Shown in pieces: positions 17,332 through 26,134 of a stretch of DNA of 64,000 bases (position 1 is the stretch's first letter; each line of letters starts with the position of its first letter). The notes under the pieces were generated by a model that was not told the DNA's origin, did not search any database, and saw only the letters and a program-made list of their open reading frames with translations. The stretch is from Cyclobacterium lianum (GTDB lineage Bacteria; Bacteroidota; Bacteroidia; Cytophagales; Cyclobacteriaceae), in NCBI RefSeq assembly GCF_900143075.1, contig NZ_FRCY01000003.1:310001-374000 (forward strand), in the 5' to 3' direction. The position numbers and the translations under genes were made by a program.

Positions 17332-20300
17332 TTAAAATTTCAAATTCAAACCAAAAATATATGTAGCTGTGGTGAGGGGACTCCCACCGCCGACGATGCC
17401 ATTGGACGTTTCAGGATCTACCCTCGTATAGGGAGAAAAAATAAAGCCATTATTTACCGTGGAATAAATCCTGGCAGATGTCAATCCCAGTTTGCTGATC
17501 AATCCAGGGGCAAAATTGTAACCCAGGGCAATATTCCGGATCTTGATATAGGATCCGTCAAAATACCTCACCGCATCCGAGTACAAGGGCGCCTCTCCCG
17601 CGTTGGGTCTGGGTATGGCATTGGTGGGATTGTCCGGTGTCCAGTAATCCAGATTGATCGAATTGTACCTGCCCTGCCAGTTGTTGCCACCCAGGTTATG
17701 GTAATCACTCCTTAGCATTTGACCCATTCTGGCGTGTACCAATATGGATAGGTCGAAGCCTTTAAATGATATCCTGTTGGTCAGTCCTCCGGACCAATTG
17801 GGTACGGTAGATCCCAGGACTTTTCGGTCGTCCGCATTGATGTTGCCATCAGGCTCTTTGGTGAGTTCACCGTCTGCATCCCGGCCGTTTACGTCATTGA
17901 TGCGAATATCTCCAGGTTGTTGCCCAAAATCAGCCGCCAGATCTGCTTCATCGCTTTGCCAGATACCGGCCTGATCAAAACTGTAGAATACATTGACCGG
18001 CTCGCCGATAAACCACTGGTTGCCCACATCATCGCTCTGCCCGTCAAACAACTCCACAATTTGTTCCCTGTTGGAAAATACATTCATATTGATATCCCAC
18101 CTGAAGCCACCTGGGCGGTTGATCAGATTCGCATTGGCGGATAATTCCCATCCTGAATTGCGGGTACTTCCTATGTTTTGGAGCACGGAGTTGTATCCGG
18201 ACGTAATCGGCAGCAGCCGATTCAAAAGCAGGTCACTGGTATTGGTTACATAATATTCCAGGGAACCATTGATCCGGTCATCAAATAAACCATAATCCAA
18301 ACCAATATTTACCGTCTTGGAAATTTCCCATCTCAGATCCGGATTGGGGATGAGGTTGTTGCCATATCCAAATCCGGCATTGGAGCCAAAAATATAGGTA
18401 GTCCGTTCCAGTCCACCCAAAGTCTGAAAAGGATCGATAGCCGTATTTCCAACCTCTCCGTATCCCCCTCGAAGTTTAAGGAACGAGACCTGGCTTCCTT
18501 GCAGAAATTCTTCTTCCGTTAGAACATATCCTGCAGAAAAAGCAGGAAAAAAGGCCCACTTATTACCGTCTGCAAGCCGTGACGAGCCGTCTGCACGGCC
18601 TGTTAACGTAAACAGAAACTTGTCGTCAAATCGATAATTGACCCGTCCCATATAAGACATCAGGCCCCATTCACCCAGAGAACTTCCTATTCCGGTAATG
18701 GTAGAGGAACTTCCCAAATCATAGAACAGGGATTTTTCAATAGGTATATCCTGTCCCGACAAGGAGGAGCCTTCAAACCTGCTGGCCTGGATGGAAAAAA
18801 GACCCACCAGATTAAGTGCATGCTTGCCAAAAGTCCTGTCGTAGGAAAGGATGTTTTCCTGGGTATAGGCAAAATCCAGGTCATTGCTCACTGACCCTCT
18901 GTTGATATTTCCCTCCAGTCTGCCGGTGTAGGTACCTCGTCTGGCCTGATTGAAGTCTGGCCCGTAATTTACCCGAAACTTAAGGTGCTCATTGAATTGG
19001 TACTCTGCAAAAATATTGGCAAAAATCCGGTTTCTGCGGGTTTCATCGATATACTGGAAAGGCTGATAATTCAGCAATGGATTGGCCAGCAATCCTTCCC
19101 GGGGATTGGGAAAGGCCAGGAAATTTCCTTCCTCATCGGTCGGGCCGACCAGTGGGGAATAGCCCAGGGAGTTGTTGTAAGGCGCATTGGACATTTGATT
19201 TCTTTCGCTGACACTCACCGTTCCGCTCAGACCAAGGCGAAGTTTGTCTGTCAACTGAGACTCCAGGTTGATCCTTACCGAGGTCCGTTCGAAGTTTGTT
19301 CCGGGGATATAGCCGTCTTCGTTAAAGAATGAACCGGAGACATAATAATTGATTTTGTCCGTACCTCCGCTTACCGACACCTGGTGATCCTGCTGGCTGC
19401 CTGTGCGTATCGCCAGGTCCAGCCAGTCGGTGAAGCGTCCGGCCTGCAGGTTTTCGATTTCCAGGGGTGCGAGAAAATTGCTGTCAAAACTGGAGTCGTC
19501 TCCTGCATGGCCCCTGGCTATCCTGGAATATGCGGCAAATTCCCGGCCGTTCATGAGATTCAGGTCCTGTATGGGTTGTTTGACTCCATAGTACCCATCG
19601 TAGCTGATAACCGCTTTACCGGTCTTGCCTCTTTTGGTGGTGATGAGAACCACACCATTGGCTCCACGGGAACCATATATGGCCACCGCACTGGCATCTT
19701 TCAATACTTCCATGGATTCAATATCATTGGGGTTGAAATCACTGATATTGGCACTGGTGGGAATACCATCGATGACATACAGGGGATCGTTGGAAGCATT
19801 GATGGATCGGTTGCCCCTGATACGGATCTGTACCGGAGACCCGGGAGATCCATTGGCCCGGACAATATCTACGCCGGCTAGCCTGCCCTGAGATTGCTCC
19901 AGAAAATTTCCCGCTGGGGTTTCCTGCAGGTCCTTGCTGGTCACAGAAGATATGGCCCCGGTAAGGTCGCTTTTTCGCTGGGTACCATAGCCTACTACCA
20001 CCACTTCCTCCAGGTCCGACTGGTCTTCCTGCAGGGTAATATTCAAGCTGCTTTGATTGGTAATGGTAATCCGCTGGGACTGATAACCGATAAAGGAAAC
20101 CTGAAGGATATCTCCTTCATTCGCTTCTATGGAAAATCGCCCATCAATGTCAGTGACAGTTCCCGTATTAGAACCTTCTATAACCACCGTTGCACCAGGG
20201 ACAGGCAAGCCATCTTCATCCAGCACTGTCCCGGTGATGGTGATGAATAATTGTGATTCTTCCGGTTGAATCGACCTGTCGGGATTGGCATGTGTAAGCA

Positions 20301-20367
20301 TAGCATTACACATGAATAGTCCCAGGAGGAGAACCATTTGAAACTTAAATGGAGTAAATTTTTTCAT
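17332..20367 (-). CDS. SusC/RagA-family TonB-dependent transporter, no STN domain (block B)
   Basis: The protein has about 1011 residues from the chosen ATG at 20367, which begins MKKFTPFKFQ and gives a proper signal peptide. The frame stays open to 20433 but the extra residues do not form a signal. The mature protein begins directly with a carboxypeptidase-regulatory-like domain (VTDIDGRFSIEANEG). It then has the VVVVGYGTQRKSDLTGA signature, the plug (AVAIYGSRGANGVV), and a barrel ending in FGLNLKF. There is no STN domain and no sigma/FecR pair nearby, so control must come from another regulator. This matches the absence of an opposite-strand terminator in its leader, in contrast to blocks A, C and D. 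Confidence 0.95.
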   Translation of the reverse strand: MKKFTPFKFQMVLLLGLFMCNAMLTHANPDRSIQPEESQLFITITGTVLDEDGLPVPGATVVIEGSNTGTVTDIDGRFSIEANEGDILQVSFIGYQSQRITITNQSSLNITLQEDQSDLEEVVVVGYGTQRKSDLTGAISSVTSKDLQETPAGNFLEQSQGRLAGVDIVRANGSPGSPVQIRIRGNRSINASNDPLYVIDGIPTSANISDFNPNDIESMEVLKDASAVAIYGSRGANGVVLITTKRGKTGKAVISYDGYYGVKQPIQDLNLMNGREFAAYSRIARGHAGDDSSFDSNFLAPLEIENLQAGRFTDWLDLAIRTGSQQDHQVSVSGGTDKINYYVSGSFFNEDGYIPGTNFERTSVRINLESQLTDKLRLGLSGTVSVSERNQMSNAPYNNSLGYSPLVGPTDEEGNFLAFPNPREGLLANPLLNYQPFQYIDETRRNRIFANIFAEYQFNEHLKFRVNYGPDFNQARRGTYTGRLEGNINRGSVSNDLDFAYTQENILSYDRTFGKHALNLVGLFSIQASRFEGSSLSGQDIPIEKSLFYDLGSSSTITGIGSSLGEWGLMSYMGRVNYRFDDKFLFTLTGRADGSSRLADGNKWAFFPAFSAGYVLTEEEFLQGSQVSFLKLRGGYGEVGNTAIDPFQTLGGLERTTYIFGSNAGFGYGNNLIPNPDLRWEISKTVNIGLDYGLFDDRINGSLEYYVTNTSDLLLNRLLPITSGYNSVLQNIGSTRNSGWELSANANLINRPGGFRWDINMNVFSNREQIVELFDGQSDDVGNQWFIGEPVNVFYSFDQAGIWQSDEADLAADFGQQPGDIRINDVNGRDADGELTKEPDGNINADDRKVLGSTVPNWSGGLTNRISFKGFDLSILVHARMGQMLRSDYHNLGGNNWQGRYNSINLDYWTPDNPTNAIPRPNAGEAPLYSDAVRYFDGSYIKIRNIALGYNFAPGLISKLGLTSARIYSTVNNGFIFSPYTRVDPETSNGIVGGGSPLTTATYIFGLNLKF

Positions 20368-21001
20368 GGGTTTATGGTAAAATTTAGATTGATAAATAAA
20401 TAATAACCTGTTGATCAGGTCTTGGTGTTTCATAGCTGTTGTATCGGGAGGATCATTTAAATCAAAGGGAAGTCATTTTTTTACGCCTGGGAGACAGCAT
20501 TTTTTGGGCGACTTTTCCTGTGGATTAATATAAGAATTCTTTTTTTAATCTAATAACCATTAAGAAAAATAGAATAATTTAGGTATTTACCTAAATTAAT
20601 AGACGATAAATTTATCCCAAACCCTGAAATTTCCATTGTAGGTATTTTCCACTGGCATCAGAAAATCATATTGAATCCGGCACTTTTCCAAAAAATACAA
20701 ATCAATACATATTACTCAGGATTGAACTATTTTAATAGAAAAAAGTAATCGGCTACCCTTTCCACAAATTTGGCTTCGGGAAAACTGGTCATTCGGAAAG
20801 TTAAAAAAATAACTAAATTTACATTCTTAATAACAAATAGTCTCCTGACAGTTCTCTTTTTTTGTTGGGTTTTGAAAAAAGCAAGTCAGCGAAATCCCAC
20901 TTGTCAGGAAGTATTTTTGAAATGTGTAGTTAAAAAGGTTTCATTTTTCCAGTCTACCACAATGCAATCCCAACATCCCGGACCTAATTCCATCAGTATA
21001 C
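20368..21001. other. Intergenic stretch upstream of block B susC
   Basis: A 90-codon open frame on the + strand (20770-21042) has no recognisable motif and runs into the terminator hairpin at 21002-21047, so I do not call it. The stretch is AT-rich and should carry the susC promoter and leader, but I found no clear TTG/TAnnTTTG pair. No hairpin with a + strand T-tract like those in the fecR-susC gaps is seen. Confidence 0.45.
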
Positions 21002-21047
21002 AAAAATGCCTTCAGCAGGAGCTTTTTATGGCAGCCTACTGAAGGCA
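21002..21047 (-). terminator. Intrinsic terminator after the GlcG/HbpS-like gene
   Basis: On the - strand the arm TGCCTTCAGTAGG pairs with CCTGCTGAAGGCA (nine perfect pairs, a wobble, three more pairs), closing an A-rich loop and followed by TTTTT (21002-21006). It lies about 38 bases past the stop of the gene ending at 21085. Confidence 0.75.
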
Positions 21048-21084
21048 GAAATAATTTATTTAGTTTTAGAGTTGAATTTTGCTG

Positions 21085-21486
21085 TTAAAGTGCTTTGGCT
21101 CCAGCTTCGGCTACTTCGTGGTCGTCTTCTACTGTACTACCCGAAACCCCGATGGCCCCCACGATCTCTCCTGCCTTGTTTTTGAGTACCACACCTCCTG
21201 GAAACGTAATCAGGCCCTGATTGGAATGCTCTATATGGTAAAGCGGCGAACCCGGCTGAACCATGGGACTTAACTGAGCCGTGTCCATATTAAAGAATAT
21301 TGCCGTCTTTGCCTTTTTGATACTGATATCTACCGAGCCCAGCCAGGCTCCATCCATGCGTGCAAATGCCGTCAGATTGGCGCCAGTATCCACTACGCAA
21401 ATATCCATTTTCGTACCTTTGGATTCCGCCTTCTTTTTGGCTGCATCAATTACTTTTTCTGCTTCTGATAATGTAACGTTCATCAT
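21085..21486 (-). CDS. GlcG/HbpS-family heme-binding-like protein
   Basis: The small single-domain protein (133 residues) fits the GlcG/HbpS (DUF336) fold, with [51 protein letters not shown] and [25 protein letters not shown] in order. Family members bind heme or cobalamin-like ligands or sit in glycolate/aldehyde pathways; their roles are poorly fixed. There is no signal peptide, so it is cytoplasmic. It lies 117 bases downstream of the receptor gene at 21604 on the same strand and has its own terminator. Two ATG codons in a row start the frame; either could be used. A link with the sulfatase clusters is not evident. Confidence 0.85.
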   Translation of the reverse strand: MMNVTLSEAEKVIDAAKKKAESKGTKMDICVVDTGANLTAFARMDGAWLGSVDISIKKAKTAIFFNMDTAQLSPMVQPGSPLYHIEHSNQGLITFPGGVVLKNKAGEIVGAIGVSGSTVEDDHEVAEAGAKAL

Positions 21487-21603
21487 GTATAGGGTTTAGT
21501 AATGAAAATTGACTCTGCAGCCTCCATTGGAAGGTACAGAATAAATAAATATACGATTTTATTTTGCCAAAAACGGGAAAGTATCCCAAAATGTGAATAG
21601 GGC

Positions 21604-24381
21604 TTAGTTACCCATCCCCTGTGCTGATCCGGCTCCCCCGAAGCTTTTCAGGTTATAGGTAAGGGTAAGCATGAAAAACTGTTGCACAACCTGCGTCCGC
21701 TCATCCTCAATGTATACATCGGTCACGTTTCGATCGATGCTGGTATTTTGATTCAGCAAGTCGAATACCGTCATTTTCAGTTCAAACTTTTCTGTTGGGG
21801 GGAATCGATAGCCCAGATCCGCGTTCATCAACCATACAGACTGGTCAAAATCCTCGCCCAGGCCCTGGTACCATTGGTTGTTTACATTGGTACTGACAAA
21901 GAAGCCCCCGGCAAAATTCCAGTAAAGGTCCAGTCTGGTGCTTTGGGTGTAATAATTGTTATCCAGATTTTCCTGCAGGCTACTGCGGACGATATTGTAA
22001 TTTCCCCGGGTAGACAAGTTAAAATCCAGGTGCTCTCCCAAATTGCTGCTGATACCAATGCCAGGCCCCATGTAGATATTCCGATTGTAGTTGGTTTGGT
22101 TGTTGATCAGTCCCGGTCTGTTGGTTATCCCGGCTCTGGCACTGAGATTCAGGTTACTCTGCATAAAATTGAGTGGAAATCCAAAGGAAAAATAGCTTCT
22201 CAGGTCCCAGTAATTGTCCAGGTTTTCCGGTCGATTCAATTGTCCGCCCTGCCGCAGCAATACATCGCCCTGTAACAGGGTATCCCTACTGGCGATATAG
22301 GTTGCATTACCCAGGTAGTCGCTGGTCATCCTGGCGCCCAGATACATAAAGAAGGACCTGTTGTTTTCGGGATTCATCTTGCGGATCCGGGTATACAGTC
22401 GGTGCTCGTACTCCTGGTCCAGGTTCGGATTTCCAGTAGATATCTGTATGGGATTGCTGTTGTCTATTACATCCTGCAACTGCCGGACCGAGGGAGCGTC
22501 TGTATCTCCCCTGTAGTATATGCGGATATTGGTATTTTCATTGGGATCGTAAATGAATACCATTCTGGGTACAAAATTTCGAAAAGTACGTTTGGTGTTC
22601 TCAAAGCCCGGGAAGAGCCGGTCACTATCCAGGATGGAGACCTGATAGTCAAATGAGGAAAAGATCCTGATTTTATTTTTATTGTATCGATAGCCCAGGC
22701 CTAGCTCGTGCTGCAGATAGGTGTTTTCAAATTCGTTGGTCAGGGTAGAGTCCAGCTCAAATAAGGTAGACTCCATTTCCCTTTGAGATACCTCTTGCAG
22801 GGTGTTGCCCAGGTCATTTCCCAGTTCATATTCCAGCCTTACCTGAGAGTGATCTGCTATCGGTTCGGTGTATTCAACTTCAAATTCGTAGTTAAACGAA
22901 CTGGAGCTACCCAGTGTATTCTGGATCAGGCTATCTCTCATCCCGGTCTGATAATCTCTATTCACAGAAACCAATCTGGATTCATTGCTGCGATCTTCCA
23001 TGCGGGTATCAAACTTGGCGGAAAGTGTCCTGCCCTCCTTATCAAACTGATACCTGTAGGTAAAGTCGCTCAAAAAGCGAAAGGATTCATTGCTTCCCGA
23101 AGTGGTATTTTCCGTCTCGTTAATGGGCGTGGTGGGGTTAAAAAGATTCTGTGCCGACAGCAGATTGAAGGAAGTCCCCTTCTCATACCTAACCCTGGGC
23201 CGCCAAATAATGGCATGCTTTTCGGACATGTCATAATCGAGCCGAAGATCCAGCCGGTGATTCTGGCTATTGTTTTCGCTGTTCCGGATTTCATCATACA
23301 ATTGGAGGCTGTCGCTGGGAAGGATATATTCCCTTGAAGAATTCCTGTTCAGAAAATTGTTGCTTTCGTTAAAAAAGTAGCTACCGGTAAGCCGGGCTCT
23401 TTCATCGTCAAATTTGTCCGTAAAGTTAAGGCCAATAGCATTGGTATGGGTGATTCCCGGCCGCTCTCTGGTAGTCAGCGGATTGCCCCTTCTTCCACCT
23501 CCACCACGTCGGTTGTCGCTCCCGCCAAATGCGCCGGAGAGGTCATCCGCTGAAAAATTCTGTTGGTTAATATTGTTGCTCAGGCCAAGGGCGGTGATGC
23601 GCTGGGCTTCGCTGAAAAAATTCACACTACCGCCTACCAGGTAATTGTCATCGGTACCATATCCGGCAAACATGCGTCCAAACTTGCCTCCACGTTTTTC
23701 CTTCTTGGTAATGATATTGATGGTTTTGATGGTCTCTCCGTCGTCAAACCCTGTCAGTTGGGCCTGATCACTCAATTGATCCAGAAACTCTATCCGGTCA
23801 ATGATGTCTACCGGCAAATTCTGCAATGCCATAGCAGGATCATCGCCAAAAAAGGGCTCTCCATCTACCAACACACGACCTACGGTCTCGCCCTGAACCT
23901 CAATGGTCCCACCCTGCATGACCACCCCTGGCATCTTCCGGATGAGTTCGCCGGCACTGGCCTGAGATCGGGTCTGATAAGCCGATGCGTTCATGGATAC
24001 CGTGTCACCTTTCATTTCTCCGGCAATCGCCTGACCTTCGATTTCGTAGGTTTCCAACAAACTCCCTTCCTCCACCAATTCAAAGGTTCCCAGATTTCTG
24101 CCGGACAGGTCCGTCAGGGTTTTTGTCAAATCTTCATACCCGACAAAGCTAATACTGATTTCAATGGTATTTTCTGCAGGACGGGAGAATTCAAAACGAC
24201 CCCTTTCGTTTGTAAATGTATTGCTCAAAGTGTCCCCGGCTGTGTTGGTAATAAAAACATAGGCGCCGGGAAGCGTTTCTTTGCTGCTCTTGTCCTGCAC
24301 CTTGCCCCTGACCGTGGATTGTGCCAGGACCAAGCTGGTAAAAAATAAAAATATTACAAATAAATATACAAATCGAATCAT
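21604..24381 (-). CDS. Outer-membrane TonB-receptor-like beta-barrel protein (OMP_b-brl_3 type)
   Basis: The 925-residue protein has a signal peptide (1-20, LVLAQ) and an N-terminal carboxypeptidase-regulatory-like domain (VRGKVQDKSS to about 105). A plug-like region follows (GELIRKMPGVVMQGGTIEVQGE, VDGEPFFGDDP, TINIITKKEKRGGKFGR), then a long beta-barrel. It lacks the SusC VVVxGYG signature and has no SusD partner, so it belongs to the OMP_b-brl_3 group of Bacteroidota receptors rather than to SusC. A Gly/Arg-rich loop (NRRGGGGRRG) sits near residue 290. Its substrate is unknown; peptide, metal chelate or sugar are all possible. It is divergent from the + strand gene at 24881. Confidence 0.9.
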   Translation of the reverse strand: MIRFVYLFVIFLFFTSLVLAQSTVRGKVQDKSSKETLPGAYVFITNTAGDTLSNTFTNERGRFEFSRPAENTIEISISFVGYEDLTKTLTDLSGRNLGTFELVEEGSLLETYEIEGQAIAGEMKGDTVSMNASAYQTRSQASAGELIRKMPGVVMQGGTIEVQGETVGRVLVDGEPFFGDDPAMALQNLPVDIIDRIEFLDQLSDQAQLTGFDDGETIKTINIITKKEKRGGKFGRMFAGYGTDDNYLVGGSVNFFSEAQRITALGLSNNINQQNFSADDLSGAFGGSDNRRGGGGRRGNPLTTRERPGITHTNAIGLNFTDKFDDERARLTGSYFFNESNNFLNRNSSREYILPSDSLQLYDEIRNSENNSQNHRLDLRLDYDMSEKHAIIWRPRVRYEKGTSFNLLSAQNLFNPTTPINETENTTSGSNESFRFLSDFTYRYQFDKEGRTLSAKFDTRMEDRSNESRLVSVNRDYQTGMRDSLIQNTLGSSSSFNYEFEVEYTEPIADHSQVRLEYELGNDLGNTLQEVSQREMESTLFELDSTLTNEFENTYLQHELGLGYRYNKNKIRIFSSFDYQVSILDSDRLFPGFENTKRTFRNFVPRMVFIYDPNENTNIRIYYRGDTDAPSVRQLQDVIDNSNPIQISTGNPNLDQEYEHRLYTRIRKMNPENNRSFFMYLGARMTSDYLGNATYIASRDTLLQGDVLLRQGGQLNRPENLDNYWDLRSYFSFGFPLNFMQSNLNLSARAGITNRPGLINNQTNYNRNIYMGPGIGISSNLGEHLDFNLSTRGNYNIVRSSLQENLDNNYYTQSTRLDLYWNFAGGFFVSTNVNNQWYQGLGEDFDQSVWLMNADLGYRFPPTEKFELKMTVFDLLNQNTSIDRNVTDVYIEDERTQVVQQFFMLTLTYNLKSFGGAGSAQGMGN

Positions 24382-24880
24382 GTTGGTTTAGGTAATATTA
24401 TATAGAAAATTAGTTTTATCATTATTTATACATTCTAAAATAACAAATGTTTTATCCAATTAAATTTTTATTCTATTAATGGGGCATTTCGTTAATAAGT
24501 GGAGTAAATCTGGGTTCTTGCCAGACCTTTCATTGGTATTTTACCAAGATCTTGCACATCCTGGCGCCAAACTGCATCGCAACCCACTGTAGAATCCCGC
24601 AGCATCTTCTTAAAAACTATCGGATCCATTCCCGAAAGGGCCACAGGCCGCTTGCCATACCTGTTTTTGAATTACTTTTTTTATATTATGAAATACATTT
24701 TTTTGGTCTTTAAATTACTTTTATTATCTTAGGACTTTCAAAAGGACATACATTGTTTCCTTTGAATTGTTTAATCTCAGACTTTTAAATAGAAATCTAA
24801 TGAAACAGCACAAAGCACCTACCTGAAAACTCCCTTTTCATTCTAAATTTTTCTTGGTTTTAATCAAATAATATTGAAAA
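24382..24880. other. Divergent intergenic stretch holding a possible gene remnant
   Basis: About 500 bases separate the - strand receptor (start 24381) from the + strand gene at 24881. Most is AT-rich and must contain both promoters, though no box is clear. A more GC-rich segment (24492-24671) carries the remnant described separately. Confidence 0.5.
24492..24671 (-). pseudogene. Possible C-terminal remnant of a class III nucleotide cyclase gene
   Basis: The segment has 59 sense codons without a start, bounded by TAA at 24672 and TAA at 24492. A Met at 24629 would give only 45 residues. The end reads QDLGKIPMKGLARTQIYSTY, resembling the tail of adenylate/guanylate cyclase domains, where a DLG-x-x-x-x-KG segment precedes a final beta-strand with IY. 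Base composition is richer in GC than its surroundings. If correct, this is the 3' end of a gene whose body has been deleted. Identification rests on a short motif, so chance remains possible. Confidence 0.3.
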
Positions 24881-25549
24881 ATGAAAACTTTTAATGTAAT
24901 CAGCCTGTCATGCTTTCTTCTACTATTATCCAGTCCTGCCTTCAGCCAGATCAACCTTGAAGGATTCAGCATTGGTGCACATGGTTCATATATCATGGTG
25001 GGTGGCGACACAAAGATCAACAACGCCGGCGGTGGAGTGAAACTTTCCTATGCTGTAGAGGAAGGTATGGTAGCTTACCTGGGCTACAATCACTATCTGC
25101 CCTCTTACCACGACACCTATATTTATGGCTATCGTTCCAATACGGAAATTAGCCCCATGCATATCGAAATAGATGCTGTGGAACAGATATCCCTGCAGCA
25201 GTGGGTGCTTGGTGCAAAATATTATTTACTGGGGGATTATGAAGCCAGAGGGTCACTTTATGGCCTTGCAGAGATGGGATACATGCGGGCTCCGACCCAA
25301 ACGCGTTTCTCTTCCTACGATCAGGAAAACTACCGGCCCCGGCAGGATGACGGATTTAAAACCGTCTATACCACATACAATGTCAATATTGGTATGGGTG
25401 GTGAGGTAGATCTTCTGGTGGGATTTTTGTTTGCCGAAGCGAAATTAAACCTTCCTGCAAACAGGGCAGGCAACCGGACTATGGTCTCAGAGATTCCTGC
25501 TGCCCTGTCCTTCAATGCGGGCATGAGATTTCCACTTTATTTCTTCTAA
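24881..25549 (+). CDS. Small outer-membrane beta-barrel protein
   Basis: The 222-residue protein has a signal peptide (1-23, SSPAFSQ) and alternating beta-strand pattern throughout (GAHGSYIMVGG, GGGVKLSYAV, LQQWVLGAKYYL, SLYGLAEMGYM). It ends in PLYFF, the aromatic end expected of outer-membrane barrels. I do not recognise a specific family beyond the OmpW/OMP_b-brl-like small barrels. It stands alone on the + strand, divergent from the receptor at 21604. Function unknown. Confidence 0.8.
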   Translation: MKTFNVISLSCFLLLLSSPAFSQINLEGFSIGAHGSYIMVGGDTKINNAGGGVKLSYAVEEGMVAYLGYNHYLPSYHDTYIYGYRSNTEISPMHIEIDAVEQISLQQWVLGAKYYLLGDYEARGSLYGLAEMGYMRAPTQTRFSSYDQENYRPRQDDGFKTVYTTYNVNIGMGGEVDLLVGFLFAEAKLNLPANRAGNRTMVSEIPAALSFNAGMRFPLYFF

Positions 25550-25611
25550 TTTTACCAATGAGACTCAAACCAATACGTTTGCGCGTCTGGGTCGGGAAAA
25601 TTGATGAAGGT

Positions 25612-25836
25612 TCATGATTTACGCTTATTCTTTGGTTTGTAAAGCAATTTGAAGACCACTGCAATGACGATGAATGAAATGACTATGTAAAAGATCAGTC
25701 TGAATGGAGAGGGATTTAGCGGGTATTCATCCGCTCCCCCTTCTTCGGCCTGGCCCATCGCATACCTCAGCTGGACCAGAAAAGAAAAAAAGAGAATTGG
25801 GATATACCTTGAAATGCTGGAAAGCCGATTCATCAT
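25612..25836 (-). CDS. Small membrane protein of unknown function
   Basis: The 74-residue protein has an N-terminal hydrophobic signal (about 10-30), a short acidic/proline segment (EEGGADEYPLNPSPF), a strong membrane helix (LIFYIVISFIVIAVVFKLLY) and a basic tail KPKNKRKS. The positive tail places the C-terminus inside. The organisation is coherent for a real small inner-membrane protein, but I recognise no family. It is convergent with the barrel gene ending at 25549. Confidence 0.6.
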   Translation of the reverse strand: MMNRLSSISRYIPILFFSFLVQLRYAMGQAEEGGADEYPLNPSPFRLIFYIVISFIVIAVVFKLLYKPKNKRKS

Positions 25837-26134
25837 TTAATCATTTGGTGCTGCCTTATAACAGATAACAAAAACCTGTCCAAAAAAGGATTTTTCTACT
25901 TATTATCTGATATTCAAAGCAATGATGCCAAAGACGATTCTGTCGCTAAAGATCAGGCGGATCCACTGCCTATGCCCTATTGGCATTTCACCACTCCTCC
26001 AGACCTGCCAATAATTTTTCTTCTTAAAACCTGCCTCGCCTCTGCCAGATTTTTCGTACCTATACATGGGCTGGCTTTTGCCGGCCATTAATAGATGATA
26101 GGAGTAATCGTCGTCTATTGTAATGTTCGTCTAT

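Noticed and set aside
20770-21042. A 90-codon open frame on the + strand
   Set aside because: It runs into the terminator hairpin at 21002-21047 and has no recognisable domain.
23563-24348. A 261-codon open frame on the + strand
   Set aside because: It is antisense to the receptor gene at 21604-24381 and reads as a frame shadow.
25903-26088. A 61-codon open frame on the - strand
   Set aside because: It is basic and low in recognisable features, lies in a 298-base gap after the block C sulfatase, and matches no family I know; too weak to call.
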